Shown here in pieces: positions 36,403 through 45,833 of a stretch of 64,000 nt of DNA. Every line of letters starts with the position of its first letter. The stretch's first letter is position 1. Source of the DNA: Verrucomicrobiota bacterium (GTDB lineage Bacteria > Verrucomicrobiota > Verrucomicrobiia > Chthoniobacterales > UBA10450); the NCBI GenBank assembly GCA_003218375.1, contig QHNH01000021.1, forward strand, positions 32,428-96,427, given 5' to 3'. The notes beneath the pieces were generated by a model that worked only from the letters and a program-made list of their open reading frames with translations, had not been told where the DNA came from and did no database searches. The translations under genes and the position numbers were made by a program.

Positions 36403-37653
36403 TCAATCCCGCGAAGCCGCGTCCCAACCGTAGTGTTGAACCAACGCGCCCAAGCCCCAGCCGGAAACGACAGTGCTGGCGTACGCAAATATGCTCGTTA
36501 GGCCAATAGCGGTGGCGGCGGCCCTTTTCGTCGCGAGATTCGCCGCGGCGACCGCGAGCAGACATTGCGGGCCGTAAATGAAAAAACCGGCCGCGCCGAG
36601 TAAGCCGGTAGTTAAGAGCTCGGATTGAAAAGGAATCTTCCAGAAGAGGAAAACCGAAACGCCGGCGAGCGCCATGTAGACGACGCACGCGCGCACGGCC
36701 CGTCCACCTAGAAATCGGTCGGTAATCCAGCCGCCGAGCAACGCCCCTCCCAAACCGCAAAACTCGAACGCGGCCACCATCCACCCCGCGTGCGTGATCC
36801 TGATATGCTTCGATTCAGTCAGCAGAGTGGGTCCCCAATCGAGAACGGCGAAGCGGACGATGTAAACGAAGAAGTTCGCGAGCGAAACGATCCAGATAAA
36901 TTTATTACGAAAGACCTGCCTGAGCACGAAGGCCCGAAAATCCGCGCGCGATTCTGCCCGCGATGATTCACTCTGCGTGCCCTCGACTTCCGGCAAACCC
37001 ACTGAAGCCGGCGTATCGGGCAGGGTGAACCAGATAAAAATGACGCAGCCCAGCGCGATGACCGCTGGAATAAAAAAACAAAGGCGCCAATCGATCACGA
37101 CGAGATAGCCGCAGAGGATGACGATCAATCCGCCGCCGATGGGGTGAGAGGTATTCCAGATGGACATTTTTGTCGCGAGCTGCTTCGGCGGGAACCAATG
37201 CGTCAAAAGCCGGGCGCAGGGCGGAAATCCCATTCCCTGAAACCAACCGTTAGCTATCCAGATGAGACCTAGGATTATCGCGACGGAATTCAGGCCGAAG
37301 AGCAGATTAAGGAGCGCCGAACCAGCCAGACCGAGGCTCATGAAGACGCGTGCGTCCGCGCGATCGCCGAGAAAGCCATTCGCGAACTTCGACACGCCGT
37401 AAAGCAAGCCATGGAGAGTTAGGCATAAACCAAGGCTGCTCTTCTGGATGCCGAGACTGTTCTGCAAGACCGGCATGGCGACGCTGAGATTCTTCCGAAC
37501 AAAATAGAACGTGGCGTAACCGATGATTGAACTCACCAGGACGCGTTTTTGCCACGAGCGGTATTGCCGGGCAATCTCCGACGGATCGCTTAGCCTGACG
37601 ACTGGTCGGGGCGAAAGCCAACCTCCCGGAAATATGCCGCCCCACGGCTTCAC
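36403..37653 (-). CDS. MFS transporter, organophosphate:phosphate antiporter (GlpT/UhpC) type, with C-terminal frameshift
   Basis: The 416-residue frame has about eleven membrane segments. The N-terminal QYRSWQKRVLVSSIIGYATF and FVRKNLSVAMP are typical of the OPA family that exchanges sugar phosphates or glycerol-3-phosphate for phosphate. The frame ends early with YGWDAASRD. One base added in GACGCGGCTTC restores WDAGFAGLTVVTALGTLLF, a twelfth membrane helix, and a tail down to 36290. So the intact gene would span 36290-37653, and it is either a recent frameshift or a base error. It has no neighbour in the same pathway. Confidence 0.8.
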   Translation of the reverse strand: MKPWGGIFPGGWLSPRPVVRLSDPSEIARQYRSWQKRVLVSSIIGYATFYFVRKNLSVAMPVLQNSLGIQKSSLGLCLTLHGLLYGVSKFANGFLGDRADARVFMSLGLAGSALLNLLFGLNSVAIILGLIWIANGWFQGMGFPPCARLLTHWFPPKQLATKMSIWNTSHPIGGGLIVILCGYLVVIDWRLCFFIPAVIALGCVIFIWFTLPDTPASVGLPEVEGTQSESSRAESRADFRAFVLRQVFRNKFIWIVSLANFFVYIVRFAVLDWGPTLLTESKHIRITHAGWMVAAFEFCGLGGALLGGWITDRFLGGRAVRACVVYMALAGVSVFLFWKIPFQSELLTTGLLGAAGFFIYGPQCLLAVAAANLATKRAAATAIGLTSIFAYASTVVSGWGLGALVQHYGWDAASRD

Positions 37654-37788
37654 ACCGTTAGACTCGACCCGCGTGTCATTTCTGAATCGTAACCAAGTCG
37701 TTGCACCCGGGTCAACGCAGGGCAGATGAAGGGTGTGACTCCGGAACCGTTCGTTGACCTCGCCCCCAATTGCCGGCTATCTTCCGGC

Positions 37789-37866
37789 GTGCCAGCTAAA
37801 ACCTCGGCGCTCGTCGATACGCGCGTCATTTATTGCGGCGATAATCTGGATCAGCTTCGCAAGCTG
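37789..37866 (+). pseudogene. N-terminal stub of a site-specific DNA methyltransferase
   Basis: After a GTG, the frame reads LVDTRVIYCGDNLDQLRKL, the characteristic start of adenine-specific DNA methyltransferases just before the DPPF/DPPY region. Homology-like sequence stops after LRKL and is replaced by unrelated DNA 46 bp before the restriction-modification gene. It is a truncated relic, about 26 codons long. Confidence 0.6.
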
Positions 37867-37912
37867 CGAGATTCACAGACTGCACGTTTTGCACCTTTCC
37901 TGATCCAATAGA

Positions 37913-39628
37913 ATGGCACTTACATCCGCATCCGCCGTTGCCGCATTCGGCGCGAAAGCAAAAGACAAACTGAAGAACCCCTCGGCGACTGGCAGCCCCG
38001 AAGACCAACTCCGCGCGCCGTTCGAGCAGTTGTTGAGCGATTTCGCGGAGCTTGCTGGACTCAGGCGCTCCGACGTAGTCGCGGTGGGTGAATCTTCCCT
38101 CGGCGATCTCAAGACACGTCCAGATTACGCAGTCACAGTTCGCGCACTTGTCGGTCACGTTGAAATAAAGGCACCGGGAAAAGGCGCGGACCCGAGAAAA
38201 TTCAAAGATCCCCACGACAAAGCTCAATGGGAGAAGCTTCGCTCTTTACCAAATATAATTTACACGGATGGAAACGAATTCAGTCGATGGGAAAGCGGAA
38301 ATCTCGCGGATGGCGTCATCCGCTTGGTTGGAGACATTGAGTCATCAGGGGACAAGCTTCAACCAGCGCGAGGCCTCTTAGGACTCTTCGAAAAGTTCTT
38401 CCAGTGGGAACCGATCCCGCCGCGGAACGCAAGAGAACTCGCCCATGTTAGCGCACGCCTATGCCGGCTTCTCCGGGAAGAGGTGAGCGAGCAGCTTGCA
38501 CGTGGAAGTGAAGCTCTTACCGCTCTCGCAACGGACTGGCGAAAGCTCCTGTTCCCCGATGCGAGCGATGACCGCTTCGCTGACGGCTACGCACAGGCCG
38601 TGACGTTTGGATTGCTGGTCGCACGAGCTAAGGAAATTCCATTAACCGGCGGGTTACACCAAGTGTCGGTGGAGCTGGGTAAATCCAATTCGTTGATCGG
38701 TGCCGCTCTACGGCTGATTACCGACAATGCAGCGAACGAAGCGACGCTCAAGACCTCGATCAGTGTTCTCATTCGCGTTCTCGACACTGTGGATTGGCAA
38801 AAAATCAGCAAGGGCGACGCCGACGCGTGGCTTTATTTCTACGAGGAGTTTCTCGACGTCTATGACAGGAAGCTACGAAGGCTGACGGGGTCTTACTACA
38901 CGCCGCCCGAAGTCATCAATGCGATGGTGGGTTTCGTAGACGAGGCATTGAGGTCAAAGCGTTTCAGCTGTCACAGAGGCCTCGCTGCCGAGAGCATTAC
39001 TTTGGTGGATCCGGCAGTGGGGACTGGCACGTTTCTGCTCGGAGTGCTGCGAAAGATAGCGGCGACTGTAGAGGAAGACGAAGGACGTGGCGCTGTCGTT
39101 GGTGCAATAACGGCAGCCGTAAAGCGGCTGATCGCATTCGAAATGCAACTAGGTTCGTTCGCTGTCGCCCAGCTCCGAATTCTAGCGGAAATCGTTGAGC
39201 TAACAGGGGCAGTTCCAGCCGAGCCCTTACGAATGTTTGTAACAGATACTCTGGGTAATCCCAACCACGAGTTCGAATGGATTCCGGCGGGGTACCTAGA
39301 GATTGGAAACTCGCAGAAGGAAGCAAACAGAATCAAACGCGACGAGCCAATCACAATCGTGATCGGCAATCCACCGTACAAAGAAAAAGCGAAGGGCCGC
39401 GGAGGGTGGATTGAAGGCGAGCACAAAGAAGCTGAGAAGTCCCCGCCACTGGCGGATTGGATTCCGCCGCGGGACTGGGGAGTTGGCGCGCACGCCAAGC
39501 ATCTGCGTAATCTGTACGTCTATTTTTGGAGGTGGGCTACGTGGAAGGTGTATGACCACGGTCCTGGCTCGAAGACTGGAATTGTCTGCTACATCACCGT
39601 TGCGGGCTTCTTAAATGGGCCGGGCTGA
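37913..39628 (+). CDS. Type ISP-like restriction-modification enzyme, N-terminal part (gene interrupted)
   Basis: The 571-residue frame has an N-terminal nuclease-like domain with the PD-(D/E)xK-type core RPDYAVTVRALVGHVEIKAP (about residues 65-85). The N6-adenine methyltransferase follows: GSYYTPPEVI (about 328), SAM motif I DPAVGTGTFL and catalytic VIGNPPYKEK. No helicase motifs are visible. It ends at GFLNGPG with TGA. The family continues here with about 30 residues before VATRIFQGVQ, which begins the next frame in the same phase. So a short deletion plus an in-frame stop splits the gene. It is probably inactive. Confidence 0.82.
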   Translation: MALTSASAVAAFGAKAKDKLKNPSATGSPEDQLRAPFEQLLSDFAELAGLRRSDVVAVGESSLGDLKTRPDYAVTVRALVGHVEIKAPGKGADPRKFKDPHDKAQWEKLRSLPNIIYTDGNEFSRWESGNLADGVIRLVGDIESSGDKLQPARGLLGLFEKFFQWEPIPPRNARELAHVSARLCRLLREEVSEQLARGSEALTALATDWRKLLFPDASDDRFADGYAQAVTFGLLVARAKEIPLTGGLHQVSVELGKSNSLIGAALRLITDNAANEATLKTSISVLIRVLDTVDWQKISKGDADAWLYFYEEFLDVYDRKLRRLTGSYYTPPEVINAMVGFVDEALRSKRFSCHRGLAAESITLVDPAVGTGTFLLGVLRKIAATVEEDEGRGAVVGAITAAVKRLIAFEMQLGSFAVAQLRILAEIVELTGAVPAEPLRMFVTDTLGNPNHEFEWIPAGYLEIGNSQKEANRIKRDEPITIVIGNPPYKEKAKGRGGWIEGEHKEAEKSPPLADWIPPRDWGVGAHAKHLRNLYVYFWRWATWKVYDHGPGSKTGIVCYITVAGFLNGPG

Positions 39629-41158
39629 GTGGCCACACGCATCTTTCAAGGAGTGCAGCAGCCTGTGTGCATCGTGTTGGCCTCGCGCTCCGCAAAAAGC
39701 GATCTGCGGATGCCGGCTAGGGTTCGCTTCCACGCTCTGCCGACTGGCCATCGTACTGAGAAGTTCAAAGCACTCGGCGAGCTCAGGCTCGCGGCAAACG
39801 CGTGGATCGATTGCCCGACCGATTGGCGCGCGCCTTTCCTACCCTCGTCAACGGGAGCTTGGGCGACCTTTCCGAAGCTCGACGAGCTTTTCATCTACAA
39901 CGGTTCAGGCGTGATGCCGGGGCGAACGTGGATCATCGCCCCGGACGCCGAATCGCTGGAGCAGCGCTGGCAGAAGCTCGTAAGTGCGCCCGACGCGGAG
40001 AAGGAAACACTCTTTCATCCCCATCTGCGTGGAGGAAAAATCGGTGACAAGCACAGCAAAAAAGTTGTTGCGAAGGGACTTGGGAACTATAAAGCGACGG
40101 CGAAAACGATAGCGGACGAAAAGGGTAAAGCTCTCTCGCCAATTCGGTACGGCTTTCGCTCTTTCGATCGTCAGTGGATCATTCCAGACGCTCGACTTAT
40201 TAATCAACCGAATCCGGACATCTGGGCGCTGCACTCAGATCAGCAAGTTTACATCACCGCGTTGTCGCGAACGTCGCCGACCGGTGGTCCTGCGCTCACA
40301 GTAACCGGCCTCGTTCCCGATCTCGATCACTACAAAGGCTCGTTCGGCGGCCGAGTTTTCCCGCTTTGGCGCGATGCTGGCGCGACCAGCGCGAATCTTC
40401 CACCGAAGCTTCTGCCCTTTCTTGCGAAGCGCTTGGGCCGCCCCGTGAGCGCCGAGGATTTCATCGCCTACATCGCCGCGACTGCTGCGCATCCTGCCTT
40501 CACCGCGCTCTTTCAAGATGATCTCTCCACGCCCGGCCTCCGTATCCCGATCACGGCCGACGCCGCGACTTTCAGCGAAGCCGCGGCAATCGGGCGCACG
40601 GTTATATGGCTGCACACGTTTGGCGAACGGCTGGCCGATCCCGAACATGGACGCCCCGCCCAGCCGCCGCGTTTACCCGAAAATAAGCGTCCGCGCATGC
40701 CTGTGGATGGCGCGATCCCACAAGCACCGAAGTTAATGCCGGACGACATCGATTACGACCCTTCGACAAAGCGGCTCCGCATTGGCAGCGGGTACGTGGA
40801 GAACGTGCCGCCCGGCGTATGGCGTTACGAGACCTCCGGCAAGCAAGTGCTTCTACAATGGTTCAGCTACCGAAAGCGCAAGCGCGAGCGCCCTATCATC
40901 GGCGATCGCCGACCTCCCTCCTCGCTTGGCAATATCCAGGCCGATCACTGGCTCGCCGAATATACGACCGAGCTGATCAACGTCTTAAACGTCCTCGGCT
41001 GGTTAGTCGAATTGGAAGCACCGCAAGCAGCATTACTGGACAAAATTTGCAGCGGACCTCTAATCACCCAAGCCGAACTGCGCGTTGCGGGAGCTTTCGA
41101 CATTCCCAAAAAAACACAGTCACGAAGGGCTAATGACGAAACTGCTCCATTCTTGTGA
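39629..41158 (+). CDS. Type ISP-like restriction-modification enzyme, C-terminal part (target recognition region)
   Basis: The 509-residue frame continues the preceding gene in the same phase after one TGA. It begins VATRIFQGVQQPVCIVLA, the end of the methyltransferase fold, and then holds the specificity/target-recognition part (YGFRSFDRQWIIPD, WALHSDQQVYI, YVENVPPGVWRYETSG, typical of Type ISP/IIG enzymes). The C-terminal tail is Lys/Arg-rich. Without the upstream part it would not methylate DNA. Alternative: readthrough of TGA, but the missing segment argues against function. Confidence 0.78.
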   Translation: MATRIFQGVQQPVCIVLASRSAKSDLRMPARVRFHALPTGHRTEKFKALGELRLAANAWIDCPTDWRAPFLPSSTGAWATFPKLDELFIYNGSGVMPGRTWIIAPDAESLEQRWQKLVSAPDAEKETLFHPHLRGGKIGDKHSKKVVAKGLGNYKATAKTIADEKGKALSPIRYGFRSFDRQWIIPDARLINQPNPDIWALHSDQQVYITALSRTSPTGGPALTVTGLVPDLDHYKGSFGGRVFPLWRDAGATSANLPPKLLPFLAKRLGRPVSAEDFIAYIAATAAHPAFTALFQDDLSTPGLRIPITADAATFSEAAAIGRTVIWLHTFGERLADPEHGRPAQPPRLPENKRPRMPVDGAIPQAPKLMPDDIDYDPSTKRLRIGSGYVENVPPGVWRYETSGKQVLLQWFSYRKRKRERPIIGDRRPPSSLGNIQADHWLAEYTTELINVLNVLGWLVELEAPQAALLDKICSGPLITQAELRVAGAFDIPKKTQSRRANDETAPFL

Positions 41159-41170
41159 TGCCCTTAGAGG

Positions 41171-42085
41171 CTAGGTAACCGAGTTGCTTAAGTTGAGTGC
41201 TTCTAGAGCGTCTCGTAACCAATCCAGTTGAACGTCCGTTTCCTTTATGTCGAGCGCCTTCCCATATGCTCGATTCATAAGAATGGGCGCTTGTTCGTGA
41301 TCTGATGCGTGGATCATGTAATACATTACGCGACCGCCCTGATCTTGCTTCTCATAAATTGGAAACGGATATACGTGCTCATACTGAAACTCGGACCGAA
41401 AGCGGTCGCAAACATATTGTGCGCGTCTAGCTCCTCCTAGGCTCAACAACTCCCGCCAATCGGAGGTTCCCCACCACTGTTCGAGCCTTTTTTCCTTTTC
41501 TATCTTTAAGCCAGCGGCGCTTCGATTGATCCAGCCTTCAGGGAAAAAGTAGAATAACTCGATCTTGCGACCGCTCGTTTTGTGCCCAGCTACTGTCTCA
41601 ACCGATTTCCAATCGCATTCGAAGGTTCTTTGATCGAAAAGGCAAAAGGTCGCTTCTTTCTCTGGAATCGGATTCTCCGCAAACATTCTTGTGATGTTGC
41701 GATTAAAGTCCCCGTGGTAGATTTGAATCTTCCGATTAGGTTCATTCTTCTCCTTCCTTCGCGAAGGTTGCGAATCGCACATTTCCTGAATCAGTTTCAG
41801 TTGTGAAGGGTCGGATTCAAAAAGAAGGAAATTCTTTAACCATCGCGGTGTGCTTTCAATCACCAATTTCGCCGACCACATCTCGGGCTTGTCGGGCTCT
41901 TGCGGTCCCGCGAATGCGTCAATGTAGGTTCCGTGATAGGTGATTTGGACGAAATAGAAGAGGTATCGTTCAATGAGCTTGGCCTTGCACTCGGTCCAAA
42001 TGGGATTTCTCTCCTTAAACTTCTTCTCGGCGACCTTGAGGTCGCACGGTGGCAGTTCGAAAAGAAACTTCTCGGGCTCTGTCAT
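41171..42085 (-). CDS. tcmP: Three-Cys-motif partner protein TcmP
   Basis: The 304-residue protein matches the TcmP family: early YHGTYIDAFAGPQEP (a methyltransferase-like nucleotide-binding loop), CLFDQRTFECDW, and LFYFFPEGWINRS. Family members are encoded next to three-Cys-motif (Gp37/Gp68-like) proteins, as here, with a four-base overlap (ATGA). The function is not established; linkage to phage and defence regions is known. GC content is lower than in neighbouring core genes, consistent with transfer. Confidence 0.88.
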   Translation of the reverse strand: MTEPEKFLFELPPCDLKVAEKKFKERNPIWTECKAKLIERYLFYFVQITYHGTYIDAFAGPQEPDKPEMWSAKLVIESTPRWLKNFLLFESDPSQLKLIQEMCDSQPSRRKEKNEPNRKIQIYHGDFNRNITRMFAENPIPEKEATFCLFDQRTFECDWKSVETVAGHKTSGRKIELFYFFPEGWINRSAAGLKIEKEKRLEQWWGTSDWRELLSLGGARRAQYVCDRFRSEFQYEHVYPFPIYEKQDQGGRVMYYMIHASDHEQAPILMNRAYGKALDIKETDVQLDWLRDALEALNLSNSVT

Positions 42086-42924
42086 GCCGCCTCTGGCACT
42101 TGGTCCCAGGTTTTGCCATCTAAGAACCGTCCCGCCGATTTCTTGCCTAAAGGCTCCATTCTAATAAGCTTGCGCTGCACTTCGTCCCAGAATTCTGTCG
42201 CAGACTCCGTTTCCTTTTGCGCCGGAGCCCAGTGACCCCATTGTTTGAAATGAAAAGGAATCCCCGCGTCCTGACATTGATCGCGCAAGTCCCGCGCCCA
42301 ACTTGGAAACATAACTCGTGCTTTCGGCCCACTTTCGCCACCCGCAATGACCCAATCAATTGGGTGGAGCGTCTTCGAATTCTTGGAAATCCACCTGTCC
42401 AGATCCAAAGGGCCCAACAATGGTTCGCATGAAAGGAATCTCCGCTTAGCCGGCACGACAAGGAGTTGCGGTAATCTGATGGTGGCCCAATGCTGATTTT
42501 CCACAGTGGTTCCGACCCAGACATTGTTAGGCCATTCCTCTCTCCAAGGCGCAAACCGCAGAATGTTATGTGGTCGCTTCGTTAGCAATAACCAGTCTAG
42601 GCTGGGTGTAAGCTCTATGAGTCCCCAAAGCTTTTCACGTTCTTCGAACAAATCAGGTCTTGCTTCAAAGACATCCGCCATCGACGCGCAAAACACGCGT
42701 CGCCGAGTTCTCGAATCGGATGCTTCCGCATTCCAGCGGATTGGTTCTAGCCAATGCGTATCACCGAAAAACCGCCGCGGTGATCTTGCCCCCCAAACCT
42801 TTTGACCGACACGTTTCGCCCACGTTTCCGCATAGCAATGAAGGCACGCCGGCGAAACTTTTGAGCAGCCCCACCAGGGATTGAATGTGTGGTCGGTCCA
42901 CTCTATTGACGAGTTCTGGGCCAT
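42082..42924 (-). CDS. Three-Cys-motif protein, phage Gp37/Gp68 (DUF5131) family
   Basis: The 280-residue protein begins SSIEWTDHTFNPWWGCSKVS and carries the three-cysteine motif GCSKVSPACLHCYAE (residues about 19-33), which suggests metal or Fe-S binding as in radical-SAM-like enzymes. Other hallmarks are SMADVFE, LLLTKRPHNI, VWVGTTVENQ, RFLSCEPLLGP and VIAGGESGP. It is co-transcribed with tcmP. Activity is unknown, but the pair is typical of mobile or defence-associated islands. Confidence 0.9.
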   Translation of the reverse strand: MAQNSSIEWTDHTFNPWWGCSKVSPACLHCYAETWAKRVGQKVWGARSPRRFFGDTHWLEPIRWNAEASDSRTRRRVFCASMADVFEARPDLFEEREKLWGLIELTPSLDWLLLTKRPHNILRFAPWREEWPNNVWVGTTVENQHWATIRLPQLLVVPAKRRFLSCEPLLGPLDLDRWISKNSKTLHPIDWVIAGGESGPKARVMFPSWARDLRDQCQDAGIPFHFKQWGHWAPAQKETESATEFWDEVQRKLIRMEPLGKKSAGRFLDGKTWDQVPEAA

Positions 42925-43015
42925 GCAGTGAATAACCTGTGAAAAAGCTGCGAAGAACTAAAGCAAAAAAACCACGAGAGACGGAGAAGGACAGTCTGTG
43001 ACCTCTCGGCGTTTC

Positions 43016-43254
43016 TCAGCGCTCTACCAGTTGTTTGATCGGGTGAATTTCCCAGGCTTTGGTCGGCTGCAAACCTTCGGGGCCGACGGTGTTTGGGAAC
43101 GGTGTTCGCCGTCCCACAAGAGGAAGCCGGAGACGGTCACGGGAACCGGAGGGTCGAAGAGGCCACTGACGTTGTGGTGGTTCGCGAGGATAGCGCGGAT
43201 GCCGGCACGCCGTTGCGGGATTGACTGCGACCGTTTTGTTGCGAGTCAATTCGA
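43016..43254 (-). pseudogene. C-terminal relic of an unknown gene, frameshifted
   Basis: On the minus strand one frame reads NVSGLFDPPVPVTVSGFLLW followed by DGEH. After a frame change the sequence continues GLQPTKAWEIHPIKQLVER to a TGA at 43016. The two parts read like one conserved C-terminus separated by a frameshift. No start or upstream part is present. It fills the gap 42925-43254 together with about 90 bp of featureless DNA. Confidence 0.45.
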
Positions 43255-45828
43255 GTGACGGCAGGATATTTTCGCATTTTCCGGTGGCACGTGCTGCGGT
43301 ATCTCCGGCGGCATCCGCTGCTCGGGCTTCTGAATATCTTGAGCGTGGCGCTCGGGGTGGCGGTTTATCTGGCGACGCAGATCGCTAATCACAGTGCAAA
43401 TCGTGCGTTCGCGGCAAGCGTCGATCTCGTCGCGGGAAAGGCTGAGCTGGAAATTACCGCGCCGGCCGGGCATTTGCCGGAGACAATTCTGCCGAAGGTC
43501 GCGACGGCCCCCGGCGTTTCCGCAGCGACGCCGCTGGTGCAGGGGTTCGTATCGCTGCGGGATTTTCCCGGCGATTATCTCGAAATTCTCGGCATCGACG
43601 TTTTCACGAACGGTCTGTTTCGCACCTTCGATCCTTCGAATTTCGACGCGCGCGGATTCGACATCCAGCGCTGGCTCGGCAATCCCGGCTCGATCGCGGT
43701 CTCCGAGGAATTCGTCCGGCAACATGGTCTCAAGGCGGGCGACAAGATTCGCGCTCGCGTGGGCGGGACGAACCGCGAGCTGGAGATCGGGTTTCTGTTA
43801 CAGAAAGACGAAACCTTCGATCCGCACTTCACGGCGATGGATATTGGCTGGGCCCAGGAATTGTTCGGCCGGCGCGGAGAACTCAGCGTCATCCAGTTGA
43901 AACTCCTCAACCCGCGCGAACGCGAAATTACGATCACGGCGCTCCGTCAATTTCTCCCGAAAGACGTTCGGGTCGCGTCGCCGGCCCGCCGCACCGAAGA
44001 AGTCGACAAAATGCTCGGCGGCTTCCAGCTCAACCTCACGATGATGAGCCTGGTCTCGGTGTTGGTCGGGATGTTTCTCATCTACAACACCGTCACGGCC
44101 TCGGTCGTGCGCCGCCAGCACGAGATCGGGATCCTGCGTTCGTTAGGCGTGACCCGGAGCGAGATCCGGAACCTGTTCTTGGGCGAAGCAATTGTTCTGG
44201 GGGCCATCGGTTCCTTTCTCGGCTTGATCGGGGGATTGGTCCTGGCGCGGGTCCTGGTCGGCGCGGTGTCCGCAACGATCTCGTCTCTTTACGTGCTCGT
44301 GAGTGTGAGAGGAATCACGTTGCAACCGCTCAGTTTCGCGCTGGCGTGGATGATCGGGATCGGATCGGTAATCTTGTCCGCCTGGTTCCCGGCGCACGCG
44401 GCGGCGAGACAGGACCCGGTCGCGGCGCTCCATGGCGGCGCCAGGCTGGAGCGATCGGTGAATCCATCGTTCGCCTGGCTGATCAGCGGAGCGCTCTGCA
44501 TTTTTCTCGCGGCAGTTTTCTCCTGGCTCGCGCTTTCCATTGGCCCGCGCTGGCTCAGTTTCGGCGCGGCCTTTTTCGTCCTGGCCGGCTTTTCTTTTCT
44601 CGTCCCGCGCGTCATGTTTCACTTCAGCAAGGCGACGGGAAATTTGCTCCGGCGTCTTCGTCCGCGCCGGCGAAGATCGAACATCGAAAACGCGCTGGCG
44701 GCGGCGAATCTCTCCCGGGCTCTCCTGCGCAACTCCGTCACGGTAGCGGCGCTCGCCATTGCCGTCGCCATGACGGTCGGAGTGAGCGTGATGGTCTTTT
44801 CGTTTCGCAAAACGGTCGAGGCCTGGATCAACAACACCTTGATCGCCGATCTTTTTGTGACGCCGGCTTCCAATGCCGTCGCCGGCGTAAGCTCCTTTTT
44901 CCCGGCACCGGCTCTGGCGTTCCTGTCGAATCATCCGGCCGTCGAGACCATCGACACGTTTCGCCAGGTCGAGCTGCCCATGGGAGACACCGACATCAGC
45001 GCCGCCGTGATCCGCGGCGGCGAGCAGCGGAGATTGCAATTCCTGCGCGGCGATCGACGGGAACTCATGCGCCGTTTCCACGATGAACCGTGCCTGTTTG
45101 CCTCCGAGAGTTTCGCGAGTCGCCACCACCTTCGCGAAGGAGACCTCGTCGAGCTGACCACACCCGACGGGCCGCAGGCTTTTGCCGTGGCCGCCCTCTT
45201 TTACGATTACACAAGCGATCAGGGTTATGTTTACCTGAGCGCGAAAAATTTCGCCCGTTTCTGGCACGATGACCGGATCAACAGCGTCGCGATTTATTTG
45301 AAGGCGAACCACGGCGCCGACGAAGTAACGAAGGCATTCCGGTCGGAGTTCAGCCGGGAAGGACAGTTCGCGATCTTCTCGAATCAATCGCTGCGGCGGC
45401 GCGTGTTCGAAATCTTCGACCAGACTTTCGCGGTCACGCACGTCCTGATGGCGATCGCGCTTTTTGTGGCCATCACCGGGATTTTTCTTTCGCTCACGAT
45501 TCTGATCACGGAACGTCAGCGCGAGCTGGCGATCCTGCGCGCGATCGGTGCGAGCGCCGGCCAAATCAGGAAGATCCTGCTTTCCGAAACCGCGATGCTC
45601 GGAGCGCTCGCGGCCGTCGTCGGAACCGTTTCCGGAATTTGCCTCTCTGTGGTTTTGACCGGCGTGATCAATCGCGCCTTCTTCGGCTGGACGATTCACC
45701 TCGCGTTTCCGTGGCAAACTCTCGCCTTGACGCCGATTTGGATTTTGGCCGCCGCGATCATCGCGGGCGTGATTCCCGCATGGCGCGCGAGCCGCATGGT
45801 TCTCGCCGACAATTTGCGCAATGAATAA
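43255..45828 (+). CDS. FtsX/MacB-type ABC transporter permease (two FtsX modules)
   Basis: The 857-residue protein has four plus four membrane helices flanking large periplasmic domains. The N-terminal helix is LLGLLNILSVALGVAVYLAT. The first FtsX block (about 260-385) contains ASVVRRQHEIGILRSLGVTR, and the second (about 735-850) contains TILITERQRELAILRAIGAS. Such permeases drive lipoprotein or lipid export with a LolD-like ATPase. That ATPase gene is normally upstream, but here the upstream DNA is the relic region 42925-43254, so it is missing locally. GTG at 43255 is the apparent start. The lipocalin-like gene downstream is a common partner. Confidence 0.85.
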   Translation: MTAGYFRIFRWHVLRYLRRHPLLGLLNILSVALGVAVYLATQIANHSANRAFAASVDLVAGKAELEITAPAGHLPETILPKVATAPGVSAATPLVQGFVSLRDFPGDYLEILGIDVFTNGLFRTFDPSNFDARGFDIQRWLGNPGSIAVSEEFVRQHGLKAGDKIRARVGGTNRELEIGFLLQKDETFDPHFTAMDIGWAQELFGRRGELSVIQLKLLNPREREITITALRQFLPKDVRVASPARRTEEVDKMLGGFQLNLTMMSLVSVLVGMFLIYNTVTASVVRRQHEIGILRSLGVTRSEIRNLFLGEAIVLGAIGSFLGLIGGLVLARVLVGAVSATISSLYVLVSVRGITLQPLSFALAWMIGIGSVILSAWFPAHAAARQDPVAALHGGARLERSVNPSFAWLISGALCIFLAAVFSWLALSIGPRWLSFGAAFFVLAGFSFLVPRVMFHFSKATGNLLRRLRPRRRRSNIENALAAANLSRALLRNSVTVAALAIAVAMTVGVSVMVFSFRKTVEAWINNTLIADLFVTPASNAVAGVSSFFPAPALAFLSNHPAVETIDTFRQVELPMGDTDISAAVIRGGEQRRLQFLRGDRRELMRRFHDEPCLFASESFASRHHLREGDLVELTTPDGPQAFAVAALFYDYTSDQGYVYLSAKNFARFWHDDRINSVAIYLKANHGADEVTKAFRSEFSREGQFAIFSNQSLRRRVFEIFDQTFAVTHVLMAIALFVAITGIFLSLTILITERQRELAILRAIGASAGQIRKILLSETAMLGALAAVVGTVSGICLSVVLTGVINRAFFGWTIHLAFPWQTLALTPIWILAAAIIAGVIPAWRASRMVLADNLRNE

Positions 45829-45833
45829 GGAGC

